DNA from: Rufibacter roseus
GTDB taxonomy: Bacteria > Bacteroidota > Bacteroidia > Cytophagales > Hymenobacteraceae
DNA: 64,000 nt
Direction: 5' to 3'
NCBI RefSeq assembly: GCF_001647285.1
Contig: NZ_LRML01000016.1
Span: forward strand, 41,846-105,845
Shown here: piece after piece, positions 59,347 to 64,000 of the stretch
Layout: every line of letters begins with the position of its first letter
Position numbering within the stretch: position 1 is the first letter of the stretch
Position numbers and translations under genes: made by a program
Notes under the pieces: model-generated
What the model was told of the DNA's origin: nothing
What the model saw: only the letters and a program-made list of their open reading frames with translations
The model's database searches: none

Positions 59347-59940
59347 ATGAAAATTTATGTATTGGCATTTCTGTTATTGGCAAGCCTTAACTCGCTTGGA
59401 CAGATTCCTGAGATTATTTCCAATACAAATCATCAAGAGAAAAAAGCGTCATTAGTATACCATGCATTCAATGGACAGTATGATTTTGTGCTTGCCTTTA
59501 CTGAGGATAGCTACTGGGGCAGAGATAGACAACAGTACCAAATATTAGCCTTAAAAGATGGACAGTGGTACTTTATTAATTTAAAATCCAAGAAGAGAAA
59601 GAACGGAGACTATTCAAAGCCAAAGATTAATATTAAAAAAATTGCTCGTGACGAACCTGATAAACTTGTGAGGCAACTTGGGGAAATTGGTTTCTGGGGA
59701 TTGAGCAGTTCGACTATAAACACGACTAGGATTAAATTGAATGATTCAACCGAAACTTACTATCATACTAGCGACGGGATAAGTTATAAGTTTGAAATCT
59801 TCAACAGAAACGATTACAGAATCATTGAAGCTGAAAATCCTGATAGGCTGTTAGAGAGAATGCCAGAGATTAAGCAAAGGCAAACATTCGTCCGCGGCAG
59901 AGACACGTTTAAAAAATTAATAAAAAATTACGGCACCTAA
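59347..59940 (+). CDS. Cassette 3: secreted protein of unknown function
   Basis: 197-aa protein with a signal peptide (LAFLLLASLNSLGQ). The body contains a QYDFVLAFTEDSYWGRDRQQYQILALKDGQWYF stretch split by turns, without a known family. The stop TAA is supplied by the R'' core (ACCTAAC) of attC3. Cassette spans 59323-59996. Confidence 0.82.
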   Translation: MKIYVLAFLLLASLNSLGQIPEIISNTNHQEKKASLVYHAFNGQYDFVLAFTEDSYWGRDRQQYQILALKDGQWYFINLKSKKRKNGDYSKPKINIKKIARDEPDKLVRQLGEIGFWGLSSSTINTTRIKLNDSTETYYHTSDGISYKFEIFNRNDYRIIEAENPDRLLERMPEIKQRQTFVRGRDTFKKLIKNYGT

Positions 59941-60002
59941 CATTGTGCATAAGCCATGCTACGGCCGATGGCCTTGCACGCCTCATGCACTAGCCGTTGT
60001 GC
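59935..60002 (+). other. attC3
   Basis: 68 bp: R'' ACCTAAC, arms GTGCAT/ATGCAC, tip GGCCGATGGCC, R' GTTGTGC. GGCACCTAAC complements the start of cassette 3 (GTTAGGTGCC). Confidence 0.92.
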
Positions 60003-60014
60003 GTAAGTTAAAAT

Positions 60015-60467
60015 ATGAAAGAGGAGATTCAGAAGTTTAAAGTTAGCGGAAAGGTCTTTCTCTGGAAGTATAAAGACAACCAAAGAAATTATCCAGGTTG
60101 GAACCTTACAGTCGACAAAGCCGCTAGCCAGAATCTAGTTGACTTGTTGGATTTGATGGACAGCTGTGAATGGTCAACAAAGAAAACCCTGACAACCGAA
60201 GAACCGACACAAGCGCAACTAAATGTTCCCAACAACCAACGCGGACAAGCTGGTTGGAAAAGTGCCCAGCAATTGACATTAAACTCAAGAAAGCTTGAAT
60301 CAGATGACTTTTGGACGGTTATTGAGAATAATGGAGATGTAGAAATCCAGTTCTGGAAAGGTAAACTAAAAAAGCTACGGACTGCAATAGCCGAAATACC
60401 ATTGGGCAAAGGAGACTTTGCAATATCAGACACCAAAGAAGAAAATATATTATACTTCTGGTGGTAA
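60015..60467 (+). CDS. Cassette 4: cytoplasmic protein of unknown function
   Basis: 150-aa soluble protein without signal peptide; tryptophan-rich (WKYKDNQRNYPGWNLTVD, NILYFWW). No family recognised. Cassette spans 59997-60546, and the ORF starts 18 bp after the recombination point. Confidence 0.8.
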   Translation: MKEEIQKFKVSGKVFLWKYKDNQRNYPGWNLTVDKAASQNLVDLLDLMDSCEWSTKKTLTTEEPTQAQLNVPNNQRGQAGWKSAQQLTLNSRKLESDDFWTVIENNGDVEIQFWKGKLKKLRTAIAEIPLGKGDFAISDTKEENILYFWW

Positions 60468-60483
60468 TTGAAAGAAAACCTAC

Positions 60484-60552
60484 GCACAACATTGTGTAAA
60501 AATTATGCGTCGGCCGACGGCCTCGCACACTTTTTACACGAGTCCGTTGTGG
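60484..60552 (+). other. attC4
   Basis: 69 bp: R'' GCACAAC, arms GTGTAAAAA/TTTTTACAC, tip GGCCGACGGCC, R' GTTGTGG. CGCACAAC complements the start of cassette 4 (GTTGTGCG). Confidence 0.92.
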
Positions 60553-60564
60553 GTAATTTATAAA

Positions 60565-61473
60565 ATGAAAAAGCCTTGGTATATACTAATCTTATTTGTT
60601 GCCTGGGGCTGTTCCTTACAAAGGACTAATCCCAGTAGCAACTTGCAGACGGATGAGGGAGAGTTAGCTTTCTCCAAACTTTTAGAACTTGCTGGAAGTG
60701 ATACGGCAAATGTGAGTGGAACCAATGCAGTAAAGATTTACCGATATAGAGTTTCTGGAAAAGGAAAAATAAAGGACAGTACTCTCATAATTCAACGGAA
60801 TCTCGACTTCTTCTCAAATTTCTCCGAACCCATTGCCTATGACATAACCTATGATAGCCTAGGTAGGGAGTTCGAACGTTACGCCACCAGAGTTGCGACT
60901 GGAGAAAGGCATTTGAATTATCGCAAAATTTATGATGAGCTGTCAAGACTCGACCAGTGGGTCGTATACAATGACGACGGTAAAATCAATTCGGCTACTT
61001 ACTATCATTATGATGCGGATAACAATCTGATTAGGAAGGAAAGATTCTATGGCCATTTTATTTATGGCACTCCCAGATTAGAGAATTTGACCACATACGA
61101 ATTTCAGGATGGCGCGCTGGTTAAGTCGGTTGAACGGATGAGCCAGTCCACAACGACAGGATTCGAAACTATACTCACTCAAGAATTTGACCCAATGAAC
61201 AGGATTATAAATTATAGAAGTGAGTCGTTTCAGAGTGATAGCCTAGTCAGTACCTGGGGGTTTAGACCTATTTACAACCAAGAGGGGAAACTTGCAGCAA
61301 AAGAATACTACAGTTCAAACACCGCCGACACAAGGGAGGAATATCGATACGACACAAGAGGATTACCAACTGAATCATTCTCTTACGAAATCAAAACCAA
61401 AGAGCCTAAGAGCTTATTAAAGTATTTCTACCAGAAAGAAAAACTACCCACAACAATAGCTAAAAAGCATTAA
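60565..61473 (+). CDS. Cassette 5: lipoprotein with YD-like repeats
   Basis: 302-aa exported protein, likely a lipoprotein (ILILFVAWGCSLQ, cysteine 15). The body has short strands like YDSLGREFERY, YDELSRLDQWV, YDADNNLIRKE and YDTRGLPTESF, resembling YD/RHS-type beta repeats. An upstream in-frame ATG at 60505 lies inside attC4 and is rejected. The last eight codons (TTIAKKH and stop) lie in attC5. Cassette spans 60547-61493. Confidence 0.82.
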   Translation: MKKPWYILILFVAWGCSLQRTNPSSNLQTDEGELAFSKLLELAGSDTANVSGTNAVKIYRYRVSGKGKIKDSTLIIQRNLDFFSNFSEPIAYDITYDSLGREFERYATRVATGERHLNYRKIYDELSRLDQWVVYNDDGKINSATYYHYDADNNLIRKERFYGHFIYGTPRLENLTTYEFQDGALVKSVERMSQSTTTGFETILTQEFDPMNRIINYRSESFQSDSLVSTWGFRPIYNQEGKLAAKEYYSSNTADTREEYRYDTRGLPTESFSYEIKTKEPKSLLKYFYQKEKLPTTIAKKH

Positions 61474-61499
61474 AACGCTTTTTAGCCAAACCGTTGACA
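61448..61499 (+). other. attC5 (short, atypical)
   Basis: 52 bp: R'' CCACAAC, perfect arms GCTAAAAAGC/GCTTTTTAGC with 8-nt loop, R' GTTGACA. It lacks the GGCCGACGGCC tip of the others. TACCCACAAC complements the start of cassette 5 (GTTGTGGGTA). Confidence 0.85.
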
Positions 61500-61516
61500 C
61501 AAATACAAAAAATGAT

Positions 61517-61921
61517 ATGAGACAGCTTATTTTAGTTATGTTAGTGGTGTCTCTGGCTATAAGTGCAAATGGACAAAATAAAACGTGCGACTTCAGAATT
61601 GATTCCCTATCTAAAGAAAAAATTTATACGAGATTCGATAAATCTCCGACATATGGGGAATCTGTAAGTACGACTTATGAATATATAAGTAAAAATTTTA
61701 GGTTTCCTAACCATTATTCTGGAAATGAAACTATTGTAGCGTCATTTATAATTAATCAATGCGGAGAAATAATGGATATTAAATTGGTTGAGAAGTCTAA
61801 GAATCCATTAGTAAATGAAAACTTTGTTCAAACATTGACTTCAATGAGGAAATGGAATCCTGCTATTTGCAATGGCAAGCAAGTTAAGGCAGAAATAATT
61901 TTGCCTTTCAAGTTCCAGTGA
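61517..61921 (+). CDS. Cassette 6: exported TonB C-terminal-domain-like protein
   Basis: 134-aa protein with signal peptide (LVVSLAISANGQ) and a body like a TonB C-terminal domain: ETIVASFIINQCGEIMDIKLVEKS, then the FVQTLTSMRKWNPAICNGKQV helix-strand and a final strand. It lacks the membrane anchor and proline-rich region of energy transducers, so it cannot work as a normal TonB. Cassette spans 61494-61995. Confidence 0.82.
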   Translation: MRQLILVMLVVSLAISANGQNKTCDFRIDSLSKEKIYTRFDKSPTYGESVSTTYEYISKNFRFPNHYSGNETIVASFIINQCGEIMDIKLVEKSKNPLVNENFVQTLTSMRKWNPAICNGKQVKAEIILPFKFQ

Positions 61922-61933
61922 TAAAAGTACTTG

Positions 61934-62001
61934 TGTCAACAACGTGTAAACGCCAGCATCGGCCGACGGCCTTCGCCGCCGTTTACACAAGTACGTTATG
62001 T
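61934..62001 (+). other. attC6
   Basis: 68 bp: R'' TGTCAAC, arms GTGTAAACG/CGTTTACAC, tip GGCCGACGGCC, R' GTTATGT. TTGTGTCAAC complements the start of cassette 6 (GTTGACACAA). Confidence 0.93.
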
Positions 62002-62060
62002 CTAATTTATAAAATGAAAATTTGTAGCTGAAAACCTGCAAGTGGATAAGGAACTGTAAC

Positions 62061-62735
62061 ATGCTCGATTTCATCAAGAATTTCCAAAGCGAGGATATCA
62101 GTTTAAAAAAGGTCAGAAACCCAGATATTTCAGTATTCAAAGAACTTACAGGAAAAGAAGGATTTAAACATTTGGCCACCTATGAAGTCTCAAGTAAAAG
62201 GAACAGGCTTTACTTATGTGTTGCTCAATACCAAGTCTACTTTCCTAATCGGTACAAATTAGAAAGTCCCTATAAAACTGATTATTATCTATATGGCTTC
62301 CTAAGACTCGACGATAGCATTGGGAAGGTTTTTATGCGACCTGAAACCACGGCGGATAAAATCACTGAACTCTTTAAGAAGCAGGAACTTGATTTCAGTA
62401 ATCATAAAATTTTTAGTAGAAAATATTACCTTCTTGCAAGCGACCACAGGAAGGTTAGTGAGAAGTTCTCAACAAGGGTTTTAGATGCACTTTCAAGTAT
62501 TGATACTGTTCTACTTGAATGTAACCTTAAAAGGTTCCTCTTTAGTATAGATGAAAAACCAGCGACAGAAGAAAGCTTCTTCAAACTTATTGAGCTGGGA
62601 TTAGTGCTAGATAAGTCCTTGAATAAGCCACAAATCATGTGGGTTGAAAAATATATCAGCTATATTCAGAAAGAAAAACAAGACATAACACTGTATAAAC
62701 GCCAGCTTCTGCCGACGGCCTTCGCCGCCGCTTAA
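62061..62735 (+). CDS. Cassette 7: protein of unknown function ending inside attC7
   Basis: 224-aa soluble protein with no recognised family. It has alternating helices and strands (NKPQIMWVEKYISYIQ near the end). The last 17 or so codons (ITLYKRQLLPTAFAAA) are encoded by R'' and the central stem of attC7, so the tail may be incidental. A five-codon ORF (MKICS) stands in the usual cassette start position at 62014, before the real start. Cassette spans 61996-62743. Confidence 0.78.
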   Translation: MLDFIKNFQSEDISLKKVRNPDISVFKELTGKEGFKHLATYEVSSKRNRLYLCVAQYQVYFPNRYKLESPYKTDYYLYGFLRLDDSIGKVFMRPETTADKITELFKKQELDFSNHKIFSRKYYLLASDHRKVSEKFSTRVLDALSSIDTVLLECNLKRFLFSIDEKPATEESFFKLIELGLVLDKSLNKPQIMWVEKYISYIQKEKQDITLYKRQLLPTAFAAA

Positions 62736-62749
62736 ACTAAACGTTGGTA
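62683..62749 (+). other. attC7
   Basis: 67 bp: R'' ACATAAC, arms TATAAACG-like/CTTAAAC (less perfect), tip GCCGACGGCC, R' GTTGGTA. GACATAAC complements the start of cassette 7 (GTTATGTC). Confidence 0.9.
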
Positions 62750-62768
62750 AAAATTATAAATATGAAGA

Positions 62769-63266
62769 ATGAGTAAATCCCTTTTCATAATGACTTTGCT
62801 TGTTCTTGGTTCTATAATTTCATATAGTCAGAATGCTGATTTGGAAAATATCCACCCGTCAATCAGAAAAGTAGTGACTACATTGGAATCTGAAGGAGTG
62901 GATACTATGATGGTCTACTATCAATATTGTGTTGGCTGCCATAGCCTAAATAGCTCTAAAGAATGTAACGACTTCCTTACTGCAAGAATCATTTGGAAGA
63001 AAAGCGGAAAAGACTTTACCCAACGGGTTAATTGTTCCAAAGCGGATTCAGAAACATCGCAAACGGACTCTGAAGCTTTCAAATATTTTCTCGAAAACCG
63101 TCTGATATTGGCTGGACGTAAACCGTTAGCTAAAGGCAAGTTTTACCCGCCTCTCCCGCTTCACTATTTCGGAGAGGATTTTTACTTGAAAATAGGCAAA
63201 GGGTGGTATGCGACCAATCTGCATGAAGACCAAATGGAAAGTAAGGAATGGGAAAAGTATAGCTGA
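62769..63266 (+). CDS. Cassette 8: secreted cysteine-containing protein of unknown function
   Basis: 165-aa protein with signal peptide (IMTLLVLGSIISYSQ). It has four cysteines, two of them in YCVGCHSL (a CxxC-H-like motif resembling haem c binding, but CVGCH alone is weak evidence) and others in KECNDF and RVNCSKAD. No family recognised. Cassette spans 62744-63388. Confidence 0.8.
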   Translation: MSKSLFIMTLLVLGSIISYSQNADLENIHPSIRKVVTTLESEGVDTMMVYYQYCVGCHSLNSSKECNDFLTARIIWKKSGKDFTQRVNCSKADSETSQTDSEAFKYFLENRLILAGRKPLAKGKFYPPLPLHYFGEDFYLKIGKGWYATNLHEDQMESKEWEKYS

Positions 63267-63327
63267 GTTTTACCGACCATTAAGCTTTCAGAATTAAATA
63301 AACAGGAAATGGTCAAAAAATAACTTT

Positions 63328-63394
63328 TACCAACAACGCCTAAACGTCAGTCTCGGCCGACGGCCTCGCCCGTCGCTTACACTAGACGTTGGCG
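63328..63394 (+). other. attC8
   Basis: 67 bp: R'' TACCAAC, arms CCTAAACG/CGCTTAC-like, tip GGCCGACGGCC, R' GTTGGCG. TTTTACCAAC complements the start of cassette 8 (GTTGGTAAAA). Confidence 0.92.
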
Positions 63395-63496
63395 GTAATT
63401 TTAAATTGACTGTTGCCGATAGCTTACGAATTTTATTTGCAACTTACTCTCGCCAGCCTTACGAATGGATTGGAAAGACAATTTCAAAAAATATAA

Positions 63497-63727
63497 ATGA
63501 GGTCGCTTATCCTAGAATTTATAGGAGTAACAGCACGATGGATAGCTTTATCATTGTATGCTATATTTACAAAGAAAAAAGCTCCGACATTTAAAGAAAT
63601 TTGGAATGGTGATACTAGTGCGCCACCAGCCGACCAACTCTCCTATGGGTGTATGCATATAATTATTGGATTCTTTTTGTTAGGACTTGCTCTGCATTTA
63701 ATTTATTACTTTTCTCACAACGGATAA
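63497..63727 (+). CDS. Cassette 9: small membrane protein
   Basis: 76-aa protein with two hydrophobic helices (LEFIGVTARWIALSLYAIF and IIIGFFLLGLALHLIYYF). It starts at an ATGA overlapped with a short upstream ORF (63468, MDWKDNFKKYK), suggesting coupling. An alternative frame opens with TTG at 63406 right behind the recombination point (62 aa) and cannot be excluded. Cassette starts at 63389. Confidence 0.55.
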   Translation: MRSLILEFIGVTARWIALSLYAIFTKKKAPTFKEIWNGDTSAPPADQLSYGCMHIIIGFFLLGLALHLIYYFSHNG

Positions 63728-63828
63728 GCTGAGGGCTCTTTTTAGATTCTCAATACAGTTTGTAATCAACTTCTATCTTACCTGAAGTTTAAGAAGCAAA
63801 GAAGATAAGGACTTAAAAGAAAAACTCC

Positions 63829-63835
63829 CGCCAAC
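63829..63835 (+). other. R'' core of attC9, truncated by an insertion sequence
   Basis: CCGCCAAC (63828-63835) complements the start of cassette 9 (GTTGGCGG), so it is the R'' of attC9. The rest of an attC is missing: unrelated sequence and the IS110-type gene follow. Confidence 0.8.
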
Positions 63836-64000
63836 ATGAACTCTGTTAAAAGTCAAGGGAATTAGGCGGAAATTCTGTTAAAATCCGGTTGGTAGGGAAT
63901 ACCGGAATTTACAATGGCAAAAGCCTGCTTGAGCAGCTTGTTACACACGGCTATCAAAGCCAGCTTTCGGTTCTTTCCTTTGGCCACGAGCCGCTGGTAC
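63836..64000 (-). mobile_element. IS110-family insertion sequence, end only
   Basis: Sequence right of the R'' core. Only 26 bp separate the core from the transposase stop codon, so the short end of the element is here. The direct repeat TCTGTTAAAA occurs at 63842 and 63874. The rest of the element is outside the window. Confidence 0.75.
63862..64000 (-). CDS. IS110-family transposase, C-terminal 45 residues
   Basis: On the minus strand, an open frame from the right edge to TAA at 63862-63864 reads VAKGKNRKLALIAVCNKLLK…FAIVNSGIPYQPDF. This is the typical C-terminal end of the IS110/IS116/IS902 transposase domain. These DEDD-type recombinases use a bridge RNA to pick their target. Only the tail is in the window; N-terminal DEDD and the serine-containing core are not seen. 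Confidence 0.85.
   Translation of the reverse strand, partial: YQRLVAKGKNRKLALIAVCNKLLKQAFAIVNSGIPYQPDFNRISA

Noticed and set aside
60505..60564. In-frame extension of the cassette 5 protein
   Set aside because: It lies within attC4, and the lipoprotein signal begins only at 60565.
62933..62945. CVGCH in cassette 8 as haem c site
   Set aside because: One short motif without other cytochrome features; not enough for a cytochrome call.
58163..63727. CRISPR array because of regularly spaced GGCCGACGGCC
   Set aside because: Spacing is 500-950 bp with genes between, and the repeats are attC tips.

Overview
The window looks like chromosomal DNA of a Bacteroidota bacterium of the order Cytophagales, probably Hymenobacteraceae (Rufibacter- or Pontibacter-like). 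This is inferred from two giant proteins with type IX secretion sorting domains, Bacteroidota promoters (TTG, 19 bp, TAnnTTTG), A-rich leaders in place of strong Shine-Dalgarno sites, an M1 peptidase with the GMEHQ motif, and a SAM-I riboswitch over metY-metX-hom. The genus cannot be fixed without a database comparison.

Left part (1-14600): a multi-PAS sensor cut by the left edge, an M28 peptidase, a membrane histidine kinase, an M1 peptidase, cysM, an M50-like membrane protease with a MarC protein, a three-gene operon (outer-membrane porin, BCCT osmolyte transporter, universal stress protein), and a cluster of tRNA-Arg, tRNA-Pro and tRNA-Ser.

Middle part (14600-57700): batB-batC; a thiolase; a MORN/YwqK-repeat protein; a compact biotin operon bioB-bioF-bioD-bioA followed by a ketoacyl synthase; two tandem paralogous giant secreted proteins (1312 and 2286 aa) with type IX sorting domains; lysC-lysA; the divergent metY-metX-hom operon; purC, a STAS protein, RNase Z, a YhhQ-type transporter, an MBOAT/SGNH acyltransferase pair, a YCII protein, an alpha/beta hydrolase, trpS, a lipoprotein, hppD and pgm. 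The met operon leader carries a consensus promoter, a SAM-I riboswitch and, immediately after it, a 43-codon ORF ending in a run of cysteine codons. It looks like a two-input sulfur-control device.

Right part (57700-64000): an AT-rich accessory island. It is an array of nine mobile cassettes, eight bounded by attC sites, in which the left-end core of each cassette is complementary to the R'' core before its own attC. This is the signature of integron cassettes. No integron integrase is visible, so within the window it is a CALIN (cluster of attC sites lacking an integrase). The cassettes mostly carry unknown proteins, five of them apparently exported. The ninth attC is cut short by an IS110-family transposase gene running off the right edge.

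Across the window at least sixteen copies of a roughly 40-bp dispersed palindrome (half sites CTGTTTTAGGC and GCCTAAAACAG around an A/T-rich centre) lie mostly just after stop codons. One copy lies in frame inside bioF.
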